Below, piece after piece: positions 7,248 through 15,961 of a DNA stretch of 35,277 nucleotides; within the stretch, counting starts at the first letter, position 1, and the number at the start of each line of letters is the position of its first letter. This stretch comes from CAIUPE01 sp046091665. GTDB taxonomy: Bacteria > Pseudomonadota > Alphaproteobacteria > Rhizobiales > Beijerinckiaceae. A program made the translations under genes and the position numbers. Location of the stretch: contig JBJTCD010000044.1 of NCBI GenBank assembly GCA_046091665.1, positions 1-35,277 of the forward strand, given 5' to 3'. The notes beneath the pieces were generated by a model. The model worked only from the letters and a program-made list of their open reading frames with translations, did not search any database and was not told the origin of the DNA.

Positions 7248-8768
7248 TTATCCGATATCGAAGCTCACGCCCTGTGCGAGCGGAAGTGTTGTGCCGTAAT
7301 TGATCGTGTTGGTGGCGCGGCGCATATAGGCTTTCCACGCATCGGAGCCCGCTTCGCGGCCGCCGCCTGTTTCCTTCTCGCCGCCGAATGCGCCGCCAAT
7401 TTCCGCGCCTGACGGGCCGATATTGACGTTCGCGATGCCGCAATCAGAGCCGACATCGGAGACGAACAGTTCTGCCTCGCGCATATCAAGCGAGAAAAGC
7501 GACGACGAAAGACCGGCCGACACAGCGTTCTGCATCTGAATTGCATCTTCAAAGTTTTTATATTTCACAACATAGAGAATGGGTGCGAATGTTTCACGCA
7601 ACACCGGACCTGTATGCTCCGGCATTTCAACAAGTGCGGGCGCTGCGAAATAGGCATCTGCATGACCACCGACGGACGCGCGTCCGCCACCCGTGATGCG
7701 CGCGCCTGCGGCTTTTGCTTCACCCAAGGCTTTTTCCATATTGTCGAACGCGGCTTTGTCGATCAGCGGACCGACAAGAACGCCTTGCTCACGCGGATCA
7801 CCGACCTTCACGCTGCCGTAAACTGAGCGCAATTTCGCAACGAGGTTTTCGTAAATGCTTTCATGCACAATCAGCCTGCGAAGCGTTGTGCAACGCTGCC
7901 CTGCTGTGCCCATCGCCGCGAATGCGATGCCGCGCAGAGTGAGATCAAGATCCGCAGAGGGCGCGACGATGGCGGCATTGTTGCCGCCGAGTTCGAGAAT
8001 CGCACGCGCGAAACGCTCGGCCAATTTCGGGCCGACTTGTTTGCCCATCGCGGTTGAGCCCGTTGCTGAGATCACCGGCACGCGATGGTCGGCGACAAGT
8101 GCTGCGCCGACATCACGACCACCGACGAGAACTTCAAGCAAGCCATTGGGCACGCCGCCAAATTTTTTCGCTGCGCGATGGAAAATCGCTTGGGTCGCAA
8201 GCGCTGTGAGGAGCGACTTCTCCGACGGCTTCCACACAACGCTGTCGCCGCAGACAAGCGCGAGCGCTGCATTCCATGACCAGACTGCAACAGGAAAGTT
8301 GAATGCGGAAATCACACCGCATACGCCAAGCGGATGCCATGTTTCCATCATGCGATGCGACGGACGTTCGGTCGCAATCGTCAGGCCGAACAATTGACGA
8401 GAAAGACCGACCGCATAATCGCAAATGTCGATCATCTCTTGCACTTCGCCCAAACCTTCGGAATTGATCTTGCCGACTTCGAGCGTCACCAAACGACCGA
8501 GATCATTCTTTGCAGTTCGCAATTCTTCACCAAGCAGACGGACGAATTCGCCACGACGCGGCGCGGGCACAAGCCTCCATTCGCGGAAGGCTTTGTCGGC
8601 GCGGCCAATCGCAACGCCCACATCTTGCACCGAATGCGTCACAAGCTCGGCCATGGTTTCACCGGTGATCGGCGAGCGCGCGGCATGACCACCACGCACA
8701 AAGGCGCTTTCGGGAACGCCGAGACGGGCGAGAATTTCAAGGGCTTCGGCAGAGGCAGACATCGACAT
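7248..8768 (-). CDS. amaB: ALDH7-type aldehyde dehydrogenase, probable aminoadipate semialdehyde dehydrogenase
   Basis: A 506-residue aldehyde dehydrogenase with the ALDH7 (antiquitin/AmaB) signature: GVISAFNFPVAVWSWN, catalytic base Glu259 in LELGGNNA, nucleophile Cys293 in AGQRCTTLRR, and the C-terminal GGAFGGEKETGGGREAGSD stretch. Such enzymes oxidise 2-aminoadipate 6-semialdehyde (in balance with piperideine-6-carboxylate) to 2-aminoadipate, using NAD+, in lysine degradation. Glutaryl-CoA dehydrogenase two genes downstream supports this pathway. It is first in the minus-strand unit and diverges from a LysR regulator across about 185 bp. An ATG two codons inside (MSMSA) is an alternative start. 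Other semialdehyde substrates cannot be excluded. Confidence 0.9.
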   Translation of the reverse strand: MSMSASAEALEILARLGVPESAFVRGGHAARSPITGETMAELVTHSVQDVGVAIGRADKAFREWRLVPAPRRGEFVRLLGEELRTAKNDLGRLVTLEVGKINSEGLGEVQEMIDICDYAVGLSRQLFGLTIATERPSHRMMETWHPLGVCGVISAFNFPVAVWSWNAALALVCGDSVVWKPSEKSLLTALATQAIFHRAAKKFGGVPNGLLEVLVGGRDVGAALVADHRVPVISATGSTAMGKQVGPKLAERFARAILELGGNNAAIVAPSADLDLTLRGIAFAAMGTAGQRCTTLRRLIVHESIYENLVAKLRSVYGSVKVGDPREQGVLVGPLIDKAAFDNMEKALGEAKAAGARITGGGRASVGGHADAYFAAPALVEMPEHTGPVLRETFAPILYVVKYKNFEDAIQMQNAVSAGLSSSLFSLDMREAELFVSDVGSDCGIANVNIGPSGAEIGGAFGGEKETGGGREAGSDAWKAYMRRATNTINYGTTLPLAQGVSFDIG

Positions 8769-8887
8769 TTTGGGATCCTGAACTGATAGGCGGCGCTTTC
8801 TCGCGCTGTTGAGACGGGCTTCACTCTATCGTCCGCGTCGCGTCACGGCCATAGAGGGACATGCCGAGATCATTTCCTCCGTTTTTT

Positions 8888-8956
8888 GCATGATGTTCGA
8901 TTAAATTGGCGCTTGCAAATCATGATTTCGAAAGACATCATGAGTTTTAATCATGA
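8888..8956. promoter_or_regulatory. Candidate LysR operator: repeated TCATGA motifs
   Basis: The palindromic hexamer TCATGA occurs at 8920, 8938 and 8951, and CATGA occurs again at 8889. The first copy is centred in the perfect 12-bp palindrome AAATCATGATTT (8917-8928). The last overlaps the LysR start codon. The spacing and the position between divergent genes fit an autoregulated LysR control region, but no binding site is proven. Confidence 0.45.
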
Positions 8957-9849
8957 ACTTACCCCGCTCTCTCCTCCCCTCCCTCTCAGCCCTTCAGGCT
9001 TTTGAGGCTTCTGCCCGCCATGTGAGCTTCACCCGCGCGGCGGAAGAACTGAATTTGAGCCAAGGCGCGATCAGCCGACAGGTCGCAACTTTGGAGGAGA
9101 TGCTCGGCGTTCCGCTTTTTGTGCGGGTCCGGCAGCGAATCAGCCTGACCCCCGTCGGCGCCGCCTATGCCGAAGAGATTCGCGATGCGTTAAACCGCCT
9201 CTCCGCCGCCACTCTCAACGCGGTTGCTTTCAAAGGCGCAGGCGGAACACTGGCGCTCGCCATTCTCCCCACTTTTGGCACGCGCTGGCTCATTCCGCGT
9301 CTTCCTGATTTTTCGCAAAAACATCCGGAAGTAACGATCAATTTCTCAACGCGGATTTTGCCTTTCGATTTTTCACGCGAGCCGCTTGATGCGGCGATTC
9401 ATTTTGGTGATCCCATATGGCCCGACGCGGTCTTGCATCGGTTGATGGGAGAAACCATCATACCGGTGGCGAGCCCTACGCTTGTCGATCGATTGCAGAT
9501 TTTAAAGCCTGAAGATCTTTTACGCGCGCCTTTGTTGAAACAAGCAACACGCCCGCGCGCTTGGGCTGAATGGTTCACTGCGCAAGGGCTCGATCACAAA
9601 GATGCAATTCAAGGCCCTGGCTTTGAACAATTTGCGATGGTGGCGAAAGCCGCTGTAGCGGGATTAGGCGTTGCCATTGTGCCGCGCTTTCTTGTTGAAG
9701 ATGAGCTTGCTTCTGGTGCGCTAACCGTTCCGATCAATCAACCGATTGAAAGTGAACAAGCCTATTGGCTCGTCTATCCTGAAGAAAAAAAAGATCGCCC
9801 AGCGGTAAAAGCCTTTAAATCTTGGCTTCTCAATCAATGCGCGCAATAG
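8953..9849 (+). CDS. LysR-family transcriptional regulator, GcvA-like
   Basis: A 298-residue protein with an N-terminal winged helix-turn-helix at residues 9-67 (LSALQAFEASARHVSFTRAA, then LSQGAISRQVATLEE and PLFVR), followed by a periplasmic-binding-protein-like ligand domain. The wording of the helix-turn-helix and the ligand domain (TFGTRWLIPRLPDF, AIHFGDP) is that of the GcvA/TrpI subgroup. It is divergently placed to the semialdehyde dehydrogenase unit, so it probably regulates that unit and itself (inference from LysR habit). No clear Shine-Dalgarno precedes the ATG, so a leaderless or weakly translated message is possible. Confidence 0.92.
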   Translation: MNLPRSLLPSLSALQAFEASARHVSFTRAAEELNLSQGAISRQVATLEEMLGVPLFVRVRQRISLTPVGAAYAEEIRDALNRLSAATLNAVAFKGAGGTLALAILPTFGTRWLIPRLPDFSQKHPEVTINFSTRILPFDFSREPLDAAIHFGDPIWPDAVLHRLMGETIIPVASPTLVDRLQILKPEDLLRAPLLKQATRPRAWAEWFTAQGLDHKDAIQGPGFEQFAMVAKAAVAGLGVAIVPRFLVEDELASGALTVPINQPIESEQAYWLVYPEEKKDRPAVKAFKSWLLNQCAQ

Positions 9850-9852
9850 CGT

Positions 9853-10698
9853 TTAAGTCTCATCAAAGCGCGCAATACGCAAAGAAAAAGCCTCGAGCAT
9901 TTTTTCAAATTCATCACTTTTGAAAAAGTCATATTCTTGATCACGCGCGGTGGTTACTGGATCAAGCGCGGCGAGTGTTTCATCGCTCACACCCGGATGG
10001 CACATCACAAGATGTCGCTTGCCGTTAACAAGTAAAAACCGTTGAAATTCGCGGGCGAAATTGGCGTAAGGATTAAAAGACCGCACACCTGAAAATGTAT
10101 CATTCACGCGATAACCATAGCGCTTGGCCTCGCGTGCAAAGCCTGATGATAAAAATGAAATAAACAAGCCTTTGCCGACTGACACGCCGCGCGCCACGAT
10201 TGACCCAAGATGATCAGCGGGCACACGCAGCCAAGGCTTACGATCCGGTTTTAACATCTCAAGCGCTTCAAAAAGTGCGCGTCGGATTCCGGGCAACACA
10301 TGAACATGTTGATGCCCGTCGATGAAATCCGGAAATTGTCCTGTAGCCGTTTTGAAGAGCTCGATCTGGCGCACAATCTCATCGCGAAATTCGCGGCGCG
10401 GGATCGCGTTAGAAAAACACTTCACCATCAGCGAAGAGAGCGGAAGAAACTGCCCCTCGGGCGCAAGCATCGGAGAAGCCCTGAGCGGCGCGCCGAGCGT
10501 GAGCGTCAGATGAAGACCGAGATCGCGACGCCCCTGAAAAGGCTTCAAAGCCTCCGCCTGAGCGGCCCAGCCCGGCTGATTCACCATGGATCCGGTGCCG
10601 GAGAGGCGATTTTTTGCCAAAAGGTCCAAAATTGCGTCACTAACGCCCTTTGAGAGCCCGAAATCATCGGCAATCAATATGAAAGGAACGGGTGGCAT
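9853..10698 (-). CDS. ChbG/HpnK family (YdjC-like) carbohydrate deacetylase
   Basis: About 281 residues. Family metal and catalytic motifs are ILIADDFGLSKGV at the N-terminus, LGLHLTLT, DGHQHVHVLPG and a late MCHPG. YdjC/ChbG proteins remove acetyl groups from N-acetylated sugars; HpnK is a relative linked to hopanoids, but no hopanoid genes are seen here. The ATG at 10698 is chosen over a TTG one codon upstream. It is convergent with the LysR gene (3 bp apart) and diverges from a polyprenyl-phosphate-type glycosyltransferase 79 bp away, so a role in modifying a lipid-linked sugar is plausible, though this is only context. Confidence 0.87.
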   Translation of the reverse strand: MPPVPFILIADDFGLSKGVSDAILDLLAKNRLSGTGSMVNQPGWAAQAEALKPFQGRRDLGLHLTLTLGAPLRASPMLAPEGQFLPLSSLMVKCFSNAIPRREFRDEIVRQIELFKTATGQFPDFIDGHQHVHVLPGIRRALFEALEMLKPDRKPWLRVPADHLGSIVARGVSVGKGLFISFLSSGFAREAKRYGYRVNDTFSGVRSFNPYANFAREFQRFLLVNGKRHLVMCHPGVSDETLAALDPVTTARDQEYDFFKSDEFEKMLEAFSLRIARFDET

Positions 10699-10777
10699 CA
10701 AAGCGCAGGCACCTGTATGAGTAGCGCGTAAAATCTAACGCATCCCGCGTGGAACGCGGCCCCAAGGAAGTCAAGAC

Positions 10778-11794
10778 GTGCCGAGCCTAGCACAGTCCCC
10801 TCTCAGCCCCATCGAAAATCCCTGCGAGCTCACGCTCGTCATCCCCGCTTTCAACGAAGCGGGCAATCTCGAGGCGCTGCTTCAGCGTATCATTCCGCTG
10901 CTTGAGCGGCTCTCAAAAGATTGGGAGCTGATTTTTATCGATGACGGCTCATCGGATGAGACCTTCGCGCATATTGTGGCGGCGCATGTGAAAGATTCAC
11001 GCATTCGTTGCGTCTCCTTCAGCCGCAATTTCGGTAAAGAAATCGCGATTGCCGCAGGGCTTGATGCCGCACGCGGTGATGCGGTTGTGATCATGGATGC
11101 GGATTTGCAACATCCGCCCGAGATGATTGAACGATTCATCGAACTCTGGCGCGAAGGCTATGATGTTGTTTATGGACAACGCATCGACCGCCATACCGAT
11201 AGTTGGGCGCGACGCGCTTTCACAGCGGTGTTTTACCATCTCTTTGCAAGCTTTGGCGAAACGCCTTTGCCCGATGGCGCGGGTGATTTCCGTTTGCTTG
11301 ACAGAAAAGCAGTGAATGCCCTGCGCTTGATGGGCGAACGTGCGCGGTTTTCAAAAGGTCTTTATGCGTGGATCGGATTCAAATCGATTGGTGTGCCCTT
11401 CGAAGTGTCTGATCGCATCACCGGCAGTTCGAAATTCGGCTTTGGACGTTTGATCAGCTTTGCTTTTGATGGCATCGCCTCGTTCTCAACTGTACCTTTG
11501 CGGGTGTGGACTTATATCGGCGCGCTTGTCTCGGGCTTTGCGCTTTTGATGGCGGCGTCTGTTGTCATCAGCACGCTTCTATACGGCATTGATGTGCCCG
11601 GTTATGCTACAATTGTTGTGTCGATCACCTTTTTTGCGGGCGTACAATTGCTCTCGCTCGGCATTATTGGCGAATATATTGGTCGCATCTTTGCCGAAGT
11701 GAAAGGCCGCCCGCTTTATCTTGTAGGTCAACGGATCGGCTTTGGTGAGACTGAAGACAAGCCCCGTTCCCCGCGGTCGACTTCACACACATGA
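10778..11794 (+). CDS. GT2 glycosyltransferase, polyprenyl-phosphate type (GtrB/DPM-like)
   Basis: A 338-residue family 2 glycosyltransferase. The N-terminal GT-A domain shows TLVIPAFNEAGNLE, IFIDDGSSDET, the ARGDAVVIMDADLQHPP DXD region and the SRNFGKE motif typical of the GtrB/ArnC/DPM1 group. Two membrane helices follow at about residues 243-270 and 276-305. Such enzymes transfer a sugar from a nucleotide donor to a polyprenyl phosphate at the inner membrane. The GTG start has AAGGAAG 7 nt upstream. The stop overlaps the murJ start (ATGA), implying co-translation. The sugar is unknown. Confidence 0.9.
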   Translation: MPSLAQSPLSPIENPCELTLVIPAFNEAGNLEALLQRIIPLLERLSKDWELIFIDDGSSDETFAHIVAAHVKDSRIRCVSFSRNFGKEIAIAAGLDAARGDAVVIMDADLQHPPEMIERFIELWREGYDVVYGQRIDRHTDSWARRAFTAVFYHLFASFGETPLPDGAGDFRLLDRKAVNALRLMGERARFSKGLYAWIGFKSIGVPFEVSDRITGSSKFGFGRLISFAFDGIASFSTVPLRVWTYIGALVSGFALLMAASVVISTLLYGIDVPGYATIVVSITFFAGVQLLSLGIIGEYIGRIFAEVKGRPLYLVGQRIGFGETEDKPRSPRSTSHT

Positions 11795-13320
11795 TCCGCT
11801 CTTTTGCTTCCGTCAGCGGCTTCACACTTCTCTCGCGTATCACTGGTTTTGCGCGTGACGTGACACTCGCTTCGATCCTCGGCTCCGGTTTGATGGCGGA
11901 TGCCTATTTCGTGGCGCAACGGTTACCCAATCATTTTCGCGCGATCTTTGGTGAAGGCGCTTTTAACTCAGCCTTTGTGCCTGCCTATACGCGTGAACTC
12001 GAAAGCCATGGTGAGGCGGCCGCGCGTGATTTGGCATCGGCCATCCTTACCGGTCTTACATTTATTCTTCTGATCCTCACCGCTCTTGCGCTATGGCAGA
12101 TGAATTTTCTGATTGATCTGCTCGCGCCGGGTTTTTCCGATGAGCCGGAGAAATATGCGCTTGCCATCACGCTTACGCGAATCACATTTCCTTATCTCTT
12201 GCTCATTTCTGTTGTGACTTTGATTTCAGGTACACTGAACGCACATCAGAAATTTGCAAGCGCGGCAGCCGCGCCCGTGCTTTTGAATCTCGCGATCATC
12301 GCGGCGCTCGCGTTAAGTTTTCTTTTTCCCTCGGCCGCTCATGCCGCCGCATGGGGCATTGCGATTTCAGGCGTGTTGCAGCTCGCACTCGTTGCATTCA
12401 ACGCCAAACGTGCCAATTGTTTGCCACGCTTCACGCGGCCGCGCTCATCACCGGCATTCAAGACATTTTTGAGAGCGCTTGGCCCAGCGGTGATCGGATC
12501 AGCGGGCGTGCAAATCGCAATCTTTGCTGACACGATTATTGCTTCGCTTTTACCAACCGGCGCGGTCTCCGCGATTTCTTATGCGGACCGCCTTTATCAA
12601 TTACCCGTCGGTCTTATCGGTATTGCAGCAGGAACGGTCCTGTTGCCTGAAATGAGTCGCCATCTTGGGCGTGATGATGCGTCAAAAGCCTATGAAGCGC
12701 AAAATCATACGATGGCGCTCACGATTCTTTTGACGATGCCCTTCTTTGTGGCTTTTCTGATGATTCCTGAAGAGATCATTCGTGGCGTTTTCATGCATGG
12801 TCGTTTTACGGCCGCCGATGCAACCGCTTCCGCACTTGTTCTTGCTGCTTACGGCATTGGCATTCTTCCTGTTGTCTTGATCCGCTCGCTTGTTGCGAGT
12901 TTTCATGCACGACAAGATACGACGACGCCTTTGATCGCGGCGTTTATTGGTATCGCCGTCAATGTCATTTTGAAACTCGCGCTTTATCACTCATGGGGGG
13001 CGTCAGGTCTTGCTTTCGCCACGGCGATAGGTGCGTGGATCAATGGCGGCCTCTTGGCGCTTATCGCCTATCGCAAATCATGGCTCGCACCCGATCAAAA
13101 ACTTTTTCGTTTGATCATCGCGATCGGGCTTGCGGGCCTCGCCCTCGCTCTTGCGACGCCGTCACTCAATACCATTTCTGTGATGATCACAGCATCGCTT
13201 CCGCAGACAGCTGTGTTCACGCTTCTTTCTCTCGCCTTCGGCGGCGGCGCGCTTTATTCCCTTGTCGTTTTCATCGCGACTCGTCTTCTTTCGGTTCCGC
13301 TGCCGCTCAGCATGCGTTGA
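11791..13320 (+). CDS. murJ: Lipid II flippase MurJ (MviN)
   Basis: A 509-residue, highly hydrophobic protein of the MATE/MurJ exporter fold, expected to have 14 membrane helices. The N-terminus carries the MurJ hallmarks SRITGFARDVTLASILG, ADAYFVAQRLPNHFRAIFGE and GAFNSAFVPAY. MurJ moves the peptidoglycan precursor lipid II across the inner membrane. It overlaps the glycosyltransferase gene by 4 bp, an unusual pairing that may reflect shared use of polyprenyl-linked substrates. Confidence 0.95.
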   Translation: MIRSFASVSGFTLLSRITGFARDVTLASILGSGLMADAYFVAQRLPNHFRAIFGEGAFNSAFVPAYTRELESHGEAAARDLASAILTGLTFILLILTALALWQMNFLIDLLAPGFSDEPEKYALAITLTRITFPYLLLISVVTLISGTLNAHQKFASAAAAPVLLNLAIIAALALSFLFPSAAHAAAWGIAISGVLQLALVAFNAKRANCLPRFTRPRSSPAFKTFLRALGPAVIGSAGVQIAIFADTIIASLLPTGAVSAISYADRLYQLPVGLIGIAAGTVLLPEMSRHLGRDDASKAYEAQNHTMALTILLTMPFFVAFLMIPEEIIRGVFMHGRFTAADATASALVLAAYGIGILPVVLIRSLVASFHARQDTTTPLIAAFIGIAVNVILKLALYHSWGASGLAFATAIGAWINGGLLALIAYRKSWLAPDQKLFRLIIAIGLAGLALALATPSLNTISVMITASLPQTAVFTLLSLAFGGGALYSLVVFIATRLLSVPLPLSMR

Positions 13321-13396
13321 TGTTGATCAATGCTCTTTTGAGGCATTGATGCACAATGAACCGCATTCCTTCGTGTTGAACAAAAGGAAGCGGATC

Positions 13397-13612
13397 ATGA
13401 AAACCAATATCGGCATTATTGACCGTAGCCTGCGCATTATCATTGGCATTGTGTTGCTCGCATGGGCCATTCCTGTGGGCTTTCCGCCGATGGAGTATAA
13501 TTGGATTGGGTGGATTGGCATTGTGCCGATCATCACAGCTTTTGTCGGCTATTGCCCTCTCTATGGGCTTCTCAATCTTATAACCAATGGACGGCCAAAA
13601 ATTCACGCCTAA
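13397..13612 (+). CDS. Small DUF2892 membrane protein
   Basis: A 71-residue protein with two hydrophobic segments, about residues 12-30 and 36-55, and the CPLYGLLNL motif of the DUF2892 (YgaP membrane domain) family. The upstream AAAAGGAAG fixes the ATG; a longer ORF begins inside murJ but lacks support. The function of stand-alone members is not established. It is followed by a strong bidirectional terminator. Confidence 0.85.
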   Translation: MKTNIGIIDRSLRIIIGIVLLAWAIPVGFPPMEYNWIGWIGIVPIITAFVGYCPLYGLLNLITNGRPKIHA

Positions 13613-13613
13613 T

Positions 13614-13655
13614 AAAAAGGGCGCCCGGTAAGATACAGGGCGCCCTTCATTTTTT
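13614..13655. terminator. Bidirectional intrinsic terminator
   Basis: AGGGCGCCC (13618-13626) pairs with GGGCGCCCT (13638-13646). An A run precedes it and a T run follows, so it can end transcripts from both convergent sides: the DUF2892 gene (+) and the SMP-30 gene (-). Confidence 0.85.
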
Positions 13656-13668
13656 GAGCAGTTAAAAA

Positions 13669-14601
13669 TCAAAATGTTTTATTGCCGCGCACAAGCACAT
13701 AATAGGCGTAAAGCGACGTCGTGCCGCAAATATAAAGACGATTGCGATTGATGCCGCCAAAGCACACATTCGCAACCACTTCCGGCACATGAATTTTCCC
13801 GATCAATGTCCCATCGGGATCGTAAACATGAACGCCATCGCCTGCTGAGGTCCAAATCCGTCCGTCTTCGTCAACGCGCAACCCGTCGAAGAGGCCATTG
13901 GTGCATGTCGCAAACAAACGACCATTCTTGATCTTATCGCCATCAACGTCAAAGACACGAATGTGACGCGGACCGTTTTCGACATGGGTCGCGCCGGTGT
14001 CGACGATGTAAAGTTTCTTCTCATCGGGTGAGAACGCCAAACCATTCGGACGCACGAAATCATCCGCAACGCGTGTGATGGCACCCGTCTTCCCGTCGAT
14101 GCGATAGACGTGGCAACCGTCTTGCTCCATCGGCGAGCGAAGGCCTTCATAATCCCAATCAATGCCGTAAGCGGGATCGGTGAACCAAATTGAATCATCG
14201 GTTTTCACCACCGCATCATTCGGCGAATTGAAACGTTTGCCGTTGAATGTTTCCGCAAGAGTTGTGATCGTGCCATCTATTTCGGTACGCGACACACGGC
14301 GGCCTCGATGTTCGCAGCTGATCAAACGGCCTTGCCGATCAACCGTATGGCCATTGGTGTAATTTGAGGGATTACGAAATTCCGAAACACTGCCATCGGT
14401 CTCGTCATAACGCATCATCCGGTTATTCGGGATGTCCGACCAGATGAGATAGCGCCCAGCCGGAAAATAGGCCGGACCTTCAGCCCAGCGGCAACCGACA
14501 TAAAGCCTATCTAGTTTTGCTGTGCCGTTGAAAAGCCCTGCGGCTCGTTTATCGAGCACTTCGTAAGGCGTCAGCAAAATATCATCATATGGTCCGCTCA
14601 T
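13669..14601 (-). CDS. SMP-30/gluconolactonase family hydrolase
   Basis: A 310-residue six-bladed beta-propeller protein of the SMP-30/gluconolaconase/LRE family. Metal-site motifs are CRWAEGPAYFP (Glu), FNSPNDAVV (Asn) and RPNGLAFSPDEKKLYIVDTG (Asn, Asp). Family members open sugar lactones or related esters with a divalent metal; the substrate is not determined by sequence. No signal peptide is seen. GGAGGACC precedes the ATG. It diverges from an FAD-dependent hydroxyacid oxidase gene. Confidence 0.9.
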   Translation of the reverse strand: MSGPYDDILLTPYEVLDKRAAGLFNGTAKLDRLYVGCRWAEGPAYFPAGRYLIWSDIPNNRMMRYDETDGSVSEFRNPSNYTNGHTVDRQGRLISCEHRGRRVSRTEIDGTITTLAETFNGKRFNSPNDAVVKTDDSIWFTDPAYGIDWDYEGLRSPMEQDGCHVYRIDGKTGAITRVADDFVRPNGLAFSPDEKKLYIVDTGATHVENGPRHIRVFDVDGDKIKNGRLFATCTNGLFDGLRVDEDGRIWTSAGDGVHVYDPDGTLIGKIHVPEVVANVCFGGINRNRLYICGTTSLYAYYVLVRGNKTF

Positions 14602-14752
14602 CGGTCCTCCCCCTTCTCATTTTCTGAGATTTTTTGCACCCCGATTATGCAAGTCCTGCGCGCGCTGACAAGGAGGGTGCCACCGCGACAGAGCGCCATT
14701 CTTGACCTCTCTTCTGAGATCGGCGATCCCTCGGCTCGAAAAGGGACCCGTA

Positions 14753-15853
14753 ATGGCTGATATTGATGCAATTGTGGTGGGCGCGGGCGTGGTTGGCCTA
14801 GCCGTAGCGCGGGCGCTCGCGCTCTCGGGCCGCTCGGTCATTGTGCTTGAGGCGGCCGAGGGCATCGGCACCGAAACCTCGTCACGCAATTCCGAAGTCA
14901 TCCATGCCGGCATTTATTATCCAACGGGAAGCCTGAAGGCGAAACTCTGCGTCGCCGGGCGTCGGAAGCTCTATGAGTTTTGTGACACTCATAAAGTGTC
15001 CTATCGCCGCTGCGGTAAATTGATCGTCGCAACGGACGCGGCAGAAACAGCGGCCATCGAAAAGCTCAAAGCCACTGGCGATGCAAATGACGTTGAAGGC
15101 TTGACGCTGATTTCTGGCGATGAAGCGCGCGCGATGGAACCGGCGCTCTATGCGACTGCGGCTTTGTTCTCGCCCGTGACAAGTATTCTCGATAGCCACG
15201 CTTTCATGTTGGCTCTGCAAGGCGATGCGGAAGCGCATGGTGCCGCCTTTGCCTTTCACACACCGTTTCTCAGCGCCGATGCTACGGGGAACACGATCCG
15301 CGTGGAAACGGGCGGTGCCGAGCCGATGAAGCTCACGACAAATCTTCTGATCAACGCGTCGGGCCTTCACTCATCAAAAGCAGCCGAAGCGATCAAAGGC
15401 CTCTCTGAGAACCATATTCCGAAAACACTTTATGCACGGGGCAATTATTTCACGCTGCAAACCCGCGCGCCTTTTTCGCGGTTGATTTACCCCGCACCGC
15501 ATACCCACGGACTTGGCGTGCATCTAACGCTTGATCTCGCCGGGCAAGCACGTTTCGGCCCGGATGTCGAATGGATCGATGAGATCAATTATGATGTTAA
15601 CCCGAAACGTGCCGAGGGATTTACGGAAGCCATCCGCCGCTATTGGCCCACTTTGCCCGATAACGCACTCGCGCCAGGCTATTCCGGCATCAGGCCGAAA
15701 ATCTCCGGGCCGAAAGATCCCGCCCCCGATTTCCGTATTGATGGGCCTTCCGCTCATGGAATACCAGGCCTCGTCAATCTTTTCGGGATCGAGAGCCCGG
15801 GCCTCACCGCGTCGCTCGCCATCGCCGACGCTGTGATCGACGAGCTGGCATAA
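14753..15853 (+). CDS. FAD-dependent oxidoreductase, L-2-hydroxyglutarate oxidase (LhgO)-like
   Basis: About 366 residues of the DAO/COG0579 type. The dinucleotide motif VVGAGVVGLAVARALA is at residues 7-22, followed by GTETSSRNSEVIHAGIYYP and a late GIESPGLTASLAIAD FAD-contact region. The closest known role is oxidation of L-2-hydroxyglutarate to 2-oxoglutarate, but the family also contains less defined 2-hydroxyacid oxidases. The ATG at 14753 is chosen because AAGGGA precedes it and the Rossmann motif begins a few residues later; a longer frame starts at 14702. It lies 6 kb from the glutarate genes and no CsiD-type hydroxylase is seen, so a link to them is weak. Confidence 0.82.
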   Translation: MADIDAIVVGAGVVGLAVARALALSGRSVIVLEAAEGIGTETSSRNSEVIHAGIYYPTGSLKAKLCVAGRRKLYEFCDTHKVSYRRCGKLIVATDAAETAAIEKLKATGDANDVEGLTLISGDEARAMEPALYATAALFSPVTSILDSHAFMLALQGDAEAHGAAFAFHTPFLSADATGNTIRVETGGAEPMKLTTNLLINASGLHSSKAAEAIKGLSENHIPKTLYARGNYFTLQTRAPFSRLIYPAPHTHGLGVHLTLDLAGQARFGPDVEWIDEINYDVNPKRAEGFTEAIRRYWPTLPDNALAPGYSGIRPKISGPKDPAPDFRIDGPSAHGIPGLVNLFGIESPGLTASLAIADAVIDELA

Positions 15854-15961
15854 CGTCACGAAACCGTCCCTGAACCGCCATAACAACGCCCTGTCTCGGG
15901 GTTCCTTTCCTTTTTTCCTCCGTTGTGAATAGATGCGTCCGCCGCAAGTGAGACCCTACCC

